The position numbers were made by a program, and so were the translations under genes. From Glandiceps talaboti (Eukaryota > Hemichordata > Enteropneusta > Spengelidae): a stretch of 64,000 bases of DNA. Where the stretch lies: assembly GCF_964340395.1 (NCBI RefSeq), contig NC_135553.1, forward strand, positions 5,612,001-5,676,000, read 5' to 3'. The notes beneath the pieces are model-generated. The model had not been told where the DNA came from and did not search any database. It saw nothing but the letters and a program-made list of their open reading frames with translations. Below are positions 47,520 through 63,172 of the stretch, in pieces (positions within the stretch are counted from its first letter, which is position 1; each line of letters opens with the position of its first letter).

Positions 47520-49140
47520 AAATTTGACGTTCTCGTGGTTTTCAGGCATCATTTCCATGATTTACTGGACAAGTAGGGCTATGAAAACGATTGACTGTAT
47601 TATAAACTGTGTTGAATGACACAAATGGTCACAAATTGTTTTTTTTCCTCATTAAAATGAGTTTATCGATGTAAATCGGTGTGGGTGGATGTTCCGATTG
47701 TCTGTAATTAGGACAGGCATGGAGGTAGGAACACATTCCTAACCTCCTTGTGACAGGTAACCTCATTGTGTTGTATTATATGTGCATTGCGTGGGCGAGA
47801 AATGTCAAATGAGTGTTTCAATACATCATGGTATAAAATATACTTATGAATTGACTCACAGAAAATGGTGTTAATCTAAATATGCACATTTCATCGCATT
47901 TCATAGCATAACTCATGGCTTTTTGCTGACGGAGATTGTCGTACGTATACACGACCGAACAATCCGAGTTACACACTCCCACTTATGAAGAGATGAGTAC
48001 AACAACACAGCCGTTACAAGTTATGACGAACCCCCTTCAAACACAAAAGATGCTTGTAGTAGAGATTTGGTTCCGATAGTAACAGTTAATACACAAAAAG
48101 TCAAACTTAAGTGGAATTTGATTATACCTATTAGTGGAACGTCAATGAATTACCTGCACTGTATAACTAGACGCTGTAACGGGATATTATTTGATAATAA
48201 TACCACTTTGTTCAGTGGGCTTGGCGGGGGGCGTCTTTCCCTATGCAGGAAGACGACTCCAGTCCAGTTTTGAAAACACTCAAACTAAATTATTGCCTCC
48301 CTAGACGTAAATTTAACAGGCTTACTACAAATTTTCTCAAAGCTGTAAAAAAATAACTTTGCTTGGATAATGGTTGCAAACATTGTCTTGAAGGACACTG
48401 TGTATTGAGGGGAAGTAAAAGTTTTATGGAGTGAAATAAAACTCAAGCTCACAGTCTTTTGTTGTCAGAGGGCACGGGTCTCATCCATAAGAATAGCTGT
48501 CACATACATTTATGGCGAGTCTAAAGACTCCCTGTAGCTTACATATGTCCCCCAGGTGAAAATTCAGAGCCTATGTCATGAATCGTGTTTACCAAGGATT
48601 TTGTTGACGAAGAAACCGACCTTGTAATTGTTGTGTTAAGAAGAAACATACCATAATAAGAATGGTGGTTGATGAAGTGCCTGTATTGGTGTGTATTATC
48701 ATTAACTCAAATACAAATTGCAGTGCATTTTTGTTATTTACATTTAGCTCCTTTTGTTATCGTATACTGCCAATGCCTAAAATAATAATGTGACGTCACG
48801 TAATTATTTCATTAAAAAGGTTTGAACATTTTTTTTAAAAAAATACAAATTTGATATACTAAAAAAATTGTTCTGTAAGTTTATAACATGTTAATGTATT
48901 ACAAGATGTATAGACAAGGTGGGCGCTCTTGGGGAGAACTAGAAACAAAATTAATAGGTAAGACGTACGTTTTAGGTTATGTTACTGATTACAAAAGGAA
49001 TTGTTCTCAACAACCCAGAAACCAGGATTTTGACTCAATTTTTGTCCGACTGGGTGTAAAATAAACCCATCATGTCACGGTTCACTCTCGGCGTTCAATA
49101 CACAGTCGTAAGATTTACTTAGAGGATGCTACACTGTAAA
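47520..49140. other. Intergenic, nothing recognised
   Basis: AT-rich DNA, no gene supported. Confidence 0.45.
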
Positions 49141-49151
49141 CATTCCTGTCA

Positions 49152-49279
49152 TTTATATATGTATTTACGAAGCATCGTCAGCCGCATTTGCGAATATTTA
49201 CGAAGCATCATCACTGGTCACTATCGTTGTCTTGAGAGTAACCGGTGACGATGCTTTGTGAATGAATATTCGTAAATGC
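49152..49279. repeat. Palindrome with GCATTTACGAATATT arms
   Basis: GCATTTGCGAATATTTACGA and AGCATCATCACTGGT on the left pair with ACCGGTGACGATGCT and AATATTCGTAAATGC on the right (49184-49279). An extra left-arm piece, ATTTACGAAGCATCGTCA, sits just upstream, so the arm is partly duplicated. Confidence 0.7.
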
Positions 49280-49289
49280 CGAGTAAATG

Positions 49290-50770
<1,481 letters not shown>

Positions 50771-50856
<86 letters not shown>
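50771..50856. repeat. AT dinucleotide array
   Basis: About 43 AT units on the other side of the Penelope-like fragment. Confidence 0.97.
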
Positions 50857-50859
<3 letters not shown>

Positions 50860-51959
50860 TACTTTATTTGCAGGAGCAAACAAAAATAAAATGTTTAGAT
50901 ACATTGAAAATTTGAAAATATGACGCATTACCACTACAATCACTAAGGAATGGAATTGTGCAGAATTGAAGTGTGTCTTTAATTGTTATTTACAATGCTA
51001 TTCACTTTAAACTAATCAGATTTAAATAAAGTGTCTGTAATAGGTCTGACAGTGGGTGGCAACAACGTGTTGTATAAAGTGATCATTGTTTGTAAATTGT
51101 AGATATGGTTGACCGAAATTGAATTTGAATGAATTATACAATCTTTAAGATGAAATGGACAATAGCAACAAAGTGGCAATAAGCGTCATTCTTACGTATA
51201 AAGAAGTTTGTCCAGCCCATGCAGTCTGCAGATCCGAGGGGAAACACAAAAATAACCCTCCCTACTTCAGTGAAGACAACTGCAGAGTCAATCATGAACA
51301 AGCACACGCACTTGCTCTAAAGTACTAAATAAAAAGAACAGAAGCTGCCATAAATAGTAGATTGAGTGACAGGTTTATTGAGAATAAAAAAAAATCGTGT
51401 CGTCGCACCACTTTGGACAAAATGCCCTGACCAGAAACAATTCTTTTTTTTTGCCTTAAGGTTATCAGAGGATATTTTGAGCTGTTGAGAAAATTAGATA
51501 TTCGTAACATTTGACCTGTACATTATTTGCACGAATCACAATTACTCATTTGCATAAAGATAGAAAAAGTATAAACTACTGGTACAAATGAGACTTCTAC
51601 GTCTAAAAGGATGACAGTCAGGTATACAAGCTTGAAGCCTAAGTCAATCTGCCAGTTTTTGTTTGTATCTCTGTCAAATTTACGCGGAGTCGTGTTGGTC
51701 TACTTTCATTCTACATTCTATATCGCAACATAAAATTGAACAATTTGCATGGGAAAAAAAATAAAACTAAATATAGTCATTGTAAACTGATGTATCCTAC
51801 ACTACGACAATTTGATGTACACATCTCAGAGCTTTTTTCAGTGAAGGATACTATCATAAGATCCCATGAAATCTTGACAGGACAGTCAGTAAATTCTACC
51901 AGATTTCCCCTCTCTGTAATACCGGGGTTCTACAACCTTAGCAAAACCACACAATATTA

Positions 51960-52215
51960 CTGGATGGTTGGATACATAATATGCATGCACGCGCCACAGG
52001 GGCGCGTAGTATTTCTTAGATTGCTGTTTTCTTCCTTGTCTACATGCTAAATATAATTACGTTTTGACTTGAATATATTTCCAATACCTTCATGGTTATC
52101 TCCTAGTATAGAGCGTATATTGATACATTTGTAGTAGCAAGATTCGTGTGACATTTTCCTTACGAAAACAACAATCTACAATATGCGTCCCTGAGGTACA
52201 CATACATTTCTCAGC
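51960..52215. mobile_element. Dispersed repeat fragment, partner of 40985-41290
   Basis: Shares CCACAGGGGC, CTTAGATTGC, GTTTTCTT and GAAAACAACAATCTA in direct orientation, and ATTGATACATTTGTAG inverted, with the fragment about 11 kb upstream. Confidence 0.5.
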
Positions 52216-53047
52216 TTGTCCTAAACGTCCATTCCGGACGTCCATCATGAGGTATTTATGCATTACAGTCACTTGTGAGTTCATGTGTCAGTTCATGGCT
52301 GAGCCTAGTACAAATTACAATTTTCCTCCGCAGTCAGCGATTTCAAGAACACTGACAAATCATTGTCACGTATTTTGTACGAGGACCCGAACGAAGACCA
52401 TCCAAATGAACTCTAATAATAGCTCATAAGTGACTGTGCATTGCATATTTCGACAAGTGCGTTTACCAGTTCTCACACATGTTATTTTTGTCACGAATTA
52501 CTGACACCCGACAACACACTTTCACGATGCGGTCGATATATCTCTTGGCATACATATGTGGTTGTCAATTCGTGAAGGTCGGCGTGTCCTTGACTCCTGA
52601 CAAAGCAGCCCCCTGGCGTGTTTACTTCATCGCGCAAGCCGATATCGATCATCATCAAAGTATCTTAGCTTTGATATGTGCTGATACAGTACGCTAACAA
52701 TTTGACAAGAGGAAAAATGACAGTGAAATAAAGCAGCCGGTTAAGGTTGCACTGCACTCCTGATGATCTCTGCCATACCTGTCCACTTTTAGTAACATTT
52801 TTGTTTTTTATGTAAGTTATATTCTGGAGGTGGTTACGCCTATCCTAAAATAAACTCATTCCGTACTGTTCTGCTTGCCATTGTCTTGTTGCGAATGGCT
52901 GATATCTAAGTACAGGTTATAGAACGATCTCTCACAAAATGTAATCTTGTTTGGCACCGCGCACCCCCCTCTCCGACAACACATTCAGTCATACATTAGA
53001 TTAGGTAAATAACAATATTTATGTTAGGTATATTGCAACCCCCCCCC

Positions 53048-53069
53048 ATACATATACACATACACATAT

Positions 53070-53120
<51 letters not shown>

Positions 53121-53133
53121 CACACACACACAC
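53048..53133. repeat. CA-rich microsatellite
   Basis: ACATAC units followed by a CA run, with a C run just upstream (53038-53047). Confidence 0.95.
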
Positions 53134-54189
53134 ACCTACTAATAAATTACCTAATTAGCACTATATTTGTTTACTATTTACCAAGAAAAGTTACCAAATT
53201 AAACCAAACTGTAAAGGATGTACATACTTTTTATTATGTATTTTAATTTAGTAGATATGTATTTTGATACACTTTGTGGATATTTCATTTCACAATTACG
53301 TCTGGTTATCTAGAAACTAATAAATCCATCATGATCTACTGTGCACAATGATTACAATGCACAGTGGCAATGATGGAACGTTCCTTGACACAACCACGGC
53401 AATGTTGAGAATGCTTTCACAAGACAAAAAGTGTTCGTGTTCACGCTTAAAATTGAGAACGAGTCCAACCGTGTGAATGCATCGATGTCTCTGTGCAGTG
53501 ACTCATACCCTCATACCGGTCAAGACTGCAACGCCATGAAGGTAGTCTGTGTTGCATGTTGTCACGCCGATAATAGAAAGTCGTTATTATCGACACCACT
53601 TGTTGACGACGCGATGTTCAGTTCTGAGTATTGTCGTTATCAACAAGTCTCAAGGGATACACATCATGTTTACAAACAATGTCATACTTGGATTCATCCC
53701 TAACTTCCGGGATTGGAAAGCAAGGCCGATTTTATCTGAACAGCGTGGGAGAAATTCGGATTTGGCATCATTCCAACAGTTATTGACAACTTTGAACAAT
53801 TCAGGTTCGTAAACTTGATAAAAGTACGAGAAAAACAAACCCTTGACAACTTCTCCACAACTTGAGGCACTTCAGTAATCATATCTCTACCTGGAGGAAC
53901 AATAAACCACTATCTCGCTAAAGTGCACCCGGTATTTAGATAAAGTGTGTCTCTCAAATGTTCTATTTCTTTCTCTTGTTCTCCATCCAGCCCCCTCTCC
54001 TTTTTAATATTTCTAACCCCTGCCCCTTCTCCATCTTACGACTGTCACTTCTATTTGCATATCCATCAATAAATCAATTCTCAAATCATCAATCGATAAA
54101 ATATCTGGTCAATTAAGCGACTAGTTCGATCGATCGATTAAATCAAGCAACCGATAACCATTCACTCATCCAATCAATCTTCAACTGAG

Positions 54190-54560
54190 TCTGAAAACTA
54201 TCCTCTTGGCATCATATCATCAAACTATTCCCTTAGCAACATATCAAACCACTCCCTTGCAGCACATCGAAAGAGTCCCTTAGCAACACATCAATATATT
54301 CCCTTACACCATATCAAATTATCTCCTTACACCATATCAAATTATCTCCTCACACCATATCAAACAATTCCTTTGATAGCAAAACATGAAACTATTCCCT
54401 TAGCAACATATCAAACTATTCCCTCAGCAACTTATCAAACTATTCCCTTAGCAACATATCAAACTATTCCCTTAGCAACCTATCAAACTATTACTTTAGC
54501 ATCATATCAATTCAAACTACTCCCTTAGCAACAAAACAAACTACTCTCTTAACAACATTT
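54190..54560. repeat. 24-bp minisatellite, about 14 units
   Basis: CCCTTAGCAACATATCAAAC plus TATT recurs at 24-base spacing (marks near 54401, 54425, 54449, 54473), with a CCTTACACCATATCAAAT variant block near 54300-54365. Confidence 0.9.
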
Positions 54561-54564
54561 GACG

Positions 54565-57500
54565 CCCTTTCAACATACATACAATGACAATTAATGCCTC
54601 CAATAGTTATACCAATACACCATCTAGTCACAATCAAACTATTTTACAAGAATAAAAATTGCGAACCAGTCTATTAGAAATCAAGTAGAACACTCTGAAA
54701 CGACCAAAACAAACCAACGGCTTCAAAAAAATTGAAAAGTACACTGTTCCAGATAACATTTGGTTACTATAGGAGTCGGGGATAGGAGTATAGAAATGCT
54801 GATACTAGTTTCCATTATCAACAAAGTTTGCTACTGTCGACGAAATGTATCAAATGAACCTCAATGGATTCTGTGTATTTGACTACTTAATGTTACCATG
54901 GTTGATGTTTGAGACCTTGTTTACGACTCAAACTAACGCAAGTATATCACACCAAGTTATATGTATTGCTACCCTGGGGATTGTAACATTCAGTAGCAAT
55001 GCTAGAAGTAGCAGTATGATTGACAGTGTTTGTGAAATACATGTAGTAGGCACCAAAATGCATGCCATATGGAAATCAGTGAAGAACAGGGGTCATGATC
55101 TTGTCAACAGTTTGGACAATATGACTTCGAGCGTTCGACCAAATTGGGTAGACCAAATCCATGCCTGGCAGCTAGAATACGATAGGGTGATATGAACAGT
55201 GACGGATAAAACACAGCAACGCACTTGATGACAAAATACATTACCGATTTTACAACAGAGAGATATATTATTTCTCGCTTCCTTACCGGTTAGTATGTAT
55301 ACACCAAGTCATTGAGTGTTTGCTGTAATGGTTGGATAATCAGTGAAATGATAGCTTCATAAATCAAGACGATAAGTGGATACACAATCGAGCTGAGGTT
55401 GAGCACTTTCCCTCGATTTGCAGGACCTGGTTGGCAACGAGCCACCATACCATATTTAGAGCGAACTAACCGTCGGTGTGAAAGGTTTGGTCATAAACAG
55501 GCTACAAAACAAGTTGAAACTGTCCAAATAGATTGGGCGGTAATTACGACCCCTTTTAAACACCCACGCTAAATACTTTATGAAATCTCCGAGATACAGG
55601 CATAAATCAATGTGTAGAAAAAAGCAATGAATGTTTGAAATTTGTCACAAAGTCGTACAGGTTAAATGGTATATGATTGTGCATACTGTAATTACGACTG
55701 TCATAAAACAGAGAGTCGGGTTTTTGGAGTCAGTTTAAGCCTGTGAGCTCGTCTTGCGTACTTTTTAATGTTACTTCTAGAGAGGTTGATATTTCGAAGA
55801 AAGTTCAGTGTCATACCTTGTCATGATTGTTTTTTGAACGTTCGACGCTGAACTACCAAGTGAAATGACTCTTGTAATCTTTCAAAACAACATCGATCAA
55901 GATATTAAAACAGGTTCTCTATTAAACAAACATATCTAAAAAAAATTCGGAATCCCACAGTTGTAAAAAGTGGGTCATCTTAAAACATTCAACGGTTGAA
56001 GTTTTTTTCTTCTGATTCGGAATGCTGTCAGCATGAGAGAAATATGTGGCCTATATATCGTCATATGTACAGACGTGTATAGTTGTAACCTCATTGTGTT
56101 GAAATGTACAATTATTGACCCAAATAACTGTGTAGTACAAAACATGCTGATCTCCCAGCTGGGCACCACATTTGTACTATTTCAAACATCGTTGGCTTGT
56201 CAAAGGAGAAAATTCTTTTCCCATTCATGGCATATACAGTGGCATTTTGCTACCTTATTGATTATTCTATTACGAATAATCGACTTTATCATGAATTTAA
56301 TTTGATAGGAATAATTAATTACGTTCATTGTGAAGGTCAGAGATCATCAAATACATTGAAATAGACGGAAAAGTACATTCATTTTAAACAGAAAAAGTGC
56401 TTGGCCACGACTACTAGATTCGCAGGTATCTGTTTCTAACACCCATCCTGTCATTGTTAGCAATCCTGAAACAGTTGGTCGTCGACATGGCTGGGATATT
56501 CAAAAGTCAAGTGTATTGAAAAACAGTTAACTTCACTTTTACCATCAATGTTTTTCGTTATCTCTTTAAATTGTATCCGAGCTTTTGTAAAACTATTGAT
56601 TTTAGATGTCCTCCTTGCAGTCATAAAACGTTGGCGTTTATAAACTCTCCATTCTATTTCCGAGTCTGCCAATTAACGAAGCAATGAAGCAATATATTTG
56701 TGTAACAGAGAGAAACTAAATTGACTACCTGTCATAGAATTACGGGTCGTTTAACATAGTGGCCACGACATTTTTACAACCTGGCCTAGAATTAGATAAC
56801 CTTCTTTTCATCAAACGCCTGTTTTCGCACGTTGGTATAGCAACAAAGTATGTTGTAACCAAATAGGGAATTAAATAATACAACTTTCTCTGTAACCCGG
56901 ATGTCATCTCGTTGACGTACCAACCCCTTACTCGTAGTTATCGCAATACTTCAAAATTTGAAAGTGTCTTTTGTGAATTGTAGGAATGCTCCGATCTCTT
57001 GAAAGTTCATGACTTTTCCTCATTGAGATACTTCAAAGTTGTACAAGCTGAATTTAGAAGGTTTTTTTGTACCCAGATGGCTTACAACAAATATTTATAT
57101 ATTATAAATCTGCAATTTAACTATAATTCTAGTCGTTGTATAATATTGATATCAATGCATGTCTTCGATGGTATTTCGAATCATCCTCGTTCACAGTTGG
57201 TAGAATAATATGGATTCGATTTCCTCGATATTTTTGATCTACGTACACTAAACTATGTAATCACATCGTCTTTGTATTTATGCTAAGTATCAATCTTGAG
57301 TCCTGCCAATACTATATCATGCATGACCAGTAAGATTTAGTGTCGAATACCACAAGTGCATTTTGATATACGACTAGTTCAAATAACGACCACAAAACGT
57401 CTAACAATCCCACATTTTTGTATCGTTGTATGTCGTACTCCTTTTTCATTTTTAGCACTTATGAAGAAATTGTAATATATGCGTTGTTCGTATTTCCTCT

Positions 57501-58800
57501 TTACTCGCCCTGCCCACAGGTTTACAATGTTGGATGCTTACAGCGGATCAACTAAAATGCAGTAATTGTTGTTTAACTTGTAATGTAGGAAGCGATTCAA
57601 ATCCAACACGTCACAACATGCGTGATATATTTCATTCTATCCTTAAAGCAATCAGGGAAGGGGTCTGTCTCACGAAAACGAAGCTAACAATGCACGTTAC
57701 TGTTACATGTAATACATCAAGAGCATCTGCAACTTGTATAGCGCCACCACACGACGGACTTCGTCACGACAGGGAGAAATGAGTCTACATTTTGATTAAA
57801 AGCAAGAATTATTAAGTTATTGCACTTATGCACTGTGTCTTCTCAAATGCATTTAAACTGTTAGTCCGCAACGAAATTCAAAGTTGATTTTGCCATCTTA
57901 CAATTACATGTACATCATATTTACGTCAACTACTGTACAGTAGGATTTTATCTTATAGAAATTTATGGCAAAGTAGACGTTTTATTCACGGTACCATTCT
58001 CGCTGCTTTCAGAAACCTACCTCGACTACGTTCACTCACTACTACATGCGACTTTGCTAAGTACAAACTATGAATAATATCAACATTGTAAGCGGCTATG
58101 TAGTCTAAAAGGCTATCTATTCCGTTGCTTCAGGAGAAATGTGTGGACAACTGGAACGATTTTTGAAACTCTTTCTTGAGATATAATAATTTACCTGTAA
58201 TATCATTCACCCAGACAGTATTGAATTACCTGTGGGTAACAGATTTTGTGTAGTTGTACACATATATTATTAGTACAACAAATTGAATCATATTGAGTCC
58301 TCACCCAAAAACTCAGCTCACCAATCACGATTTCAACTTGTTCCAGTACTAGTACTACAATCAACCCTTAATTTACATAATTGTATACTCGATGTATAAC
58401 TATTGGCATTGAATGCATTGTTAGTTGTCTCATCCAAAAAATAATACTCCAGTTACAGCGAGTTTAGCTTTAATTCAATACAACATGACATCATATTTGA
58501 GAATGCATTAATCCCCCACAGTTGGTATTTATATGATGTATAAAACCCAAAACCAGCGAATCAGAAGTATTTAAAGATAATGATACCTTTCTGACCATCC
58601 TATATAATATTTAAACTCATTCTGCTTTCATTTTCCATGACGTCATTATCTAAGCCAGTGAAGTGACGTCACCGAATGAATAAATCAACAGGTGGTCGAC
58701 ACGATTTACGCCTATTGGGCGGTTTACCTGTCTGCTAATTCACTGTGATTGCAAATTATCTAGTAAAGTAATGCATAACAATCTGTATCAAATATCGCCT
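54565..58800. other. Intergenic, nothing recognised
   Basis: Several 60-116-codon open frames without domains or convincing splice context. No gene supported. Confidence 0.4.
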
Positions 58801-58803
58801 ATC

Positions 58804-58900
58804 ATGTATGTATGTATGTATGTATGTATGTATGTATGTATGTATGTATGTATGTATGTATGTATGTATGTATGTATGTATGTATGTATGTATGTATGTA

Positions 58901-58955
<55 letters not shown>

Positions 58956-58993
58956 ATGTATGTATGTATGTATGTATGTATGTATGTATGTAT
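58804..58993. repeat. TATG array with internal TG block
   Basis: About 26 TATG units, then a TG run (58906-58939), then about 13 TATG units. Confidence 0.97.
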
Positions 58994-58999
58994 CAATTG

Positions 59000-61360
59000 A
59001 CGACAAACTTATTGAATGAATTTAGCTTTTTTTGTTATGTATGTTCGCACTAAGATGTGATGGAAAGGCATTTCAAAATATCACCTGCAATATTTGTGTG
59101 TATAGATTTCTGCAAATAAACGCAATCATATAGTAATGGCTATGATAATGCTTTACAGCGTTTCGCATTCATTTATATATGTACAGCTGGGGTATTCCAA
59201 TGTAAAATGTACTGAAATTATACTTCCTCGTTTATTTTACGGCCACAAATGTTAATGGATTCTGAGTAGAAAACCTCTCTGAAATCAATACCATTTCTGA
59301 AGTAATTTCGCCAAATCAAGAAAAGTCTAGAGTTGGAAATATCGTGTTCTTTTTCAAGCTTTATTGCCCTCACAGCGTCTACGAGACTGGGAGCCACGGT
59401 GGCAGTGAGATCGCCCTCTACAGGTTATATCTAGAAAGTTCCAGCGAGTAGCTCAAGTTCAAAGGGTCTCTACTATTTTCTATAAAAGTATCATATTTCT
59501 TGTTAACAAATAGGTTTGCATCGAGGTCGGCTTACTCAAGTATTTTATACAGGGGTGTGTGACTTTGCTACGGGATACTTGACACGTACAAACTTGTTAG
59601 CCATAAGTTATTAATCTTTGCACCATCTACAGTCCTTCAGAGTTTTCCCAACAGCTTCGATATCTGCCTGAATATTTACTAAATACTGAATTCAACAAGT
59701 TGAGTTATTTCAACGATCATATCTGGTTAAAAGAATAAAAGACTCTTGATGAATGAAACCAAATACTTTGGAATAACAATACCATACTTGTTTAAAGGAA
59801 AGTTTATCAGAGGTTGATGACCGACAGGGGTCACAGTAATCATCTTATATTTGTTTCAAATCACCGTAGCCATGACTACAAGTTTGCTCATGTCAAGGCA
59901 ACCAACATTTCACTGATGTCGATTCAACGGTTTTACTTCCAATAAGGCGTTAACTTATATTAAATGCATCACCCATGCTGTGATATAGTACTGCGTATTT
60001 AAACAATTCTCGTTATAGCACCATCATTTGTAGCCTGTATGTAGGTGGGGGTTCTGAAATCCTTCTCGTAGCAAAATGTTGTACATTGTTAGTTTGCGGA
60101 CAACATACAGATCTCGAACAAAGATATCAACATAAATTATAAGAGGTAGGGCTTCAAGAATTAGCTATTTTACACACAAAGAACAAATACTACACTATAA
60201 AACGATACCAGGGTTATAGTGCTTGTCAACCCAACCCAACCCAGGGGAATGTCGTACGTAGACTCGTCTTATAACTAGCTGTAGTTATTCAAACCTCTGC
60301 CTGAGATATGTTGAGATCACGGCAAGTCTCTGGGTCATGTATGAACTTAGTAAGTTCTGCTTCTTTGTATCACAGGAATCTATAAACACGTCTTGTGTGA
60401 CAGAAACGTTTAAGGTTGTATGCAATATAAAACCTAATAAATAGTATGTATACGACACACAACAATTGAATCTAAGGAAGTGGACACTAACAAGGGATAC
60501 AATTTGTTACAGATTTTATGCTAATATATACTAGTCAGTATTGCAAATCCAACACTTTAAGGTCACAACAGACAGATTATTGTAAAGTTTACATACTCCA
60601 AATCGATACCCCGCTTAAATGGGGAATACTGTAAGCGAACATTTTAAAGGGATATCTGTAAGTTTGATGAATTTACTGGTAAGTTTGTGTTATGTAATGG
60701 AGTGCTGTTTTTCATCTATCATAATGAAACCTCATAGTGGTCTGAGATGAAACATAGTTTCCATGGTTACTATAGCAAGGATTTCACTATCTGGTCATTT
60801 ACAGCTGAAGTAATGATACAGATGTAGATGACGTAATTTTTTAACGCAAATCAAATAACGCAATTTTTGCTATGTATGAACTAGATGCACTAGAGAACTC
60901 CGTCATTTGTTACACACAAAGGAAACTATCTTTCAACTTCTCAATAAATCATCAAGTGACTACAAGATTTTACCCCTTTAAATCACCATGTCGACGCAAG
61001 TGATATACAATCTTTTTAAAGACATTTTGACGACCTATGACAGCTGTGCCATCGTGAACTCTGGCCTGGTTTGATGAAGCTGAATCTCGAAATATCGTGA
61101 AATCATGTAACGAACACCCCAAATTCTCCAATATGTTGTACAACAGGTAACACCGAGACCATTGACAGTCACCACACCACATGATTATATTAATTAATAA
61201 ATAAGTTGCCGTGCCATCCCTGATTTGTTCTTATTAATTAAAAATCGTCGATTTAATTAAAATGGAATTTAATTAACCATAGGGTGTTCCATCCATATTA
61301 TGTTCTCAGGAAATTAGCAAGTGTCGATGAAATTAACATGCATTAAATGCTACTGACCAC
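59000..61360. other. Intergenic, nothing recognised
   Basis: AT-rich DNA, no gene supported. Confidence 0.45.
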
Positions 61361-61363
61361 TGC

Positions 61364-61781
<418 letters not shown>

Positions 61782-61789
61782 GGGGGGGG

Positions 61790-62720
61790 AGAGAAAGAGT
61801 GGAGAGGGAATGGGTGGGAGAGAGAAGGAGAGGAACACATAATGTAGAAAGAGACATATAGAGTATTTAATACAGTAGTATAAACTGAGATAGGAACTCG
61901 TAAGAGACTCGAGATAAACAGGGAAAGGGTAATGCGAAGAAGGAGTTTACAGGGGTAGTAGAGGGATAATGAGAGTGAGGAAGGGCACAAATGAGATAAC
62001 ACGCACTGAGAAGAATGAAAAGGAAAAACTGAACAGCATTTTTCTGGAAACATCTAGACAGCAGTCAAACTTACAATTCCACTTTAAATGTTTTACATCT
62101 CCCATAGCATTATGAGGAAACACTGGAGAATATATCAGTACAAAAACTGTGACCTTTGACCTTCCAACAACTGTTCCTTCTGTATACTTGACAACCTCCC
62201 GTGAAGTTAGTATCTGTAGCAAGTGTGTCCAAATATTATGAGGTCTGATCATGATATATAGACTACTTTACGACCATCATAGTTTGCTGAAAATACATAA
62301 CCTATGTGTACACGAATCTGTAATCAATTATAAAGTTTATTTCGAGAGAAGGAAGTCTGCATCTTTTAATAAGTTAACAGTTCATGGCAAAGAGGACAAG
62401 CACACACTGAGAACAACACTACTAAGCTGTACTTCGATTAGGGGAGCCCCTTGTTGTAAAGTGACTTTGACAGATGATGGTAATACACATTGTCATTATG
62501 TGGTCAGATTTGACAACTCTGGCATATGTCTTTTGTATGTGTTTTGACACTCTGTCTTTGCATATGTTATACAAGGACAGCATAAATAACCACTAAGTGG
62601 TGGATGTGTACAAGGCAGGCATTATGTTGTTCATCAACAGTATCCCCACTTTGAAACATCACCATTCATCACAATTTACACTTAAATCCCTTCCCATGGC
62701 GGGTTTGTAAACTCGGACTC
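61790..62720. other. Unique segment between arrays
   Basis: A plus-strand open frame at 62251-62547 has no recognisable domain. No gene supported. Confidence 0.4.
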
Positions 62721-62723
62721 GGA

Positions 62724-63172
62724 GTGAGTGAGTGAGTAAGTAAGTAAGTGAGTGAGTGAGTGAGTGAGTGAGTGAGTGAGTGAGTGAGTGAGTGAGTGAG
62801 TGAGTGAGTGAGTGAGTGAGTGAGTGAGTGAGTGAGGGAGGGAGTGAGTGAGTGAGGGAGTGAGGGAGGGTGGGCGGGTGGGTGGGTGAGTGAGTGAGTG
62901 AGGGAGGGAGGGAGGGAGGGAGGGAGGGTGGGTGGGTGGGTGGGTGAGTGAGTGAGGGAGGGAGGGAGGGAGGGAGGGTGGGTGGGTGGGTGGGTGAGTG
63001 AGTGAGTGAGGGAGGGAGGGAGGGAGGGTGGGTGGGTGAGTGAGTGAGTGAGAGAGTGAGGGAGGGAGGGAGGGGGGTGGGTGGGTGAGTGAGAGAGTGA
63101 GGGAGGGAGGGAGGGAGGGTGGGTGGGTGAGTGAGTGAGTGAGTGAGAGAGTGAGGGAGGGAGGGAGTGAGT
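62724..63172. repeat. GTGA/GGGA/GGGT tetranucleotide array
   Basis: About 450 bases of GTGA units passing into repeated blocks of GGGA and GGGT units. The block order GTGA-GGGA-GGGT repeats several times, which indicates block-level duplication. The GGGT runs can form G-quadruplexes. Confidence 0.97.

Larger units (their letters stand above)
50860..54180. other. Intergenic with minor repeats only
   Basis: It contains the repeat fragment at 51960-52215 and a CA microsatellite. Open frames lack domains. Confidence 0.45.

Noticed and set aside
57534-57782. Plus-strand frame preceded by a CCCACAG acceptor-like site
   Set aside because: No domain and no partner exon found. An acceptor-like word alone is weak evidence.
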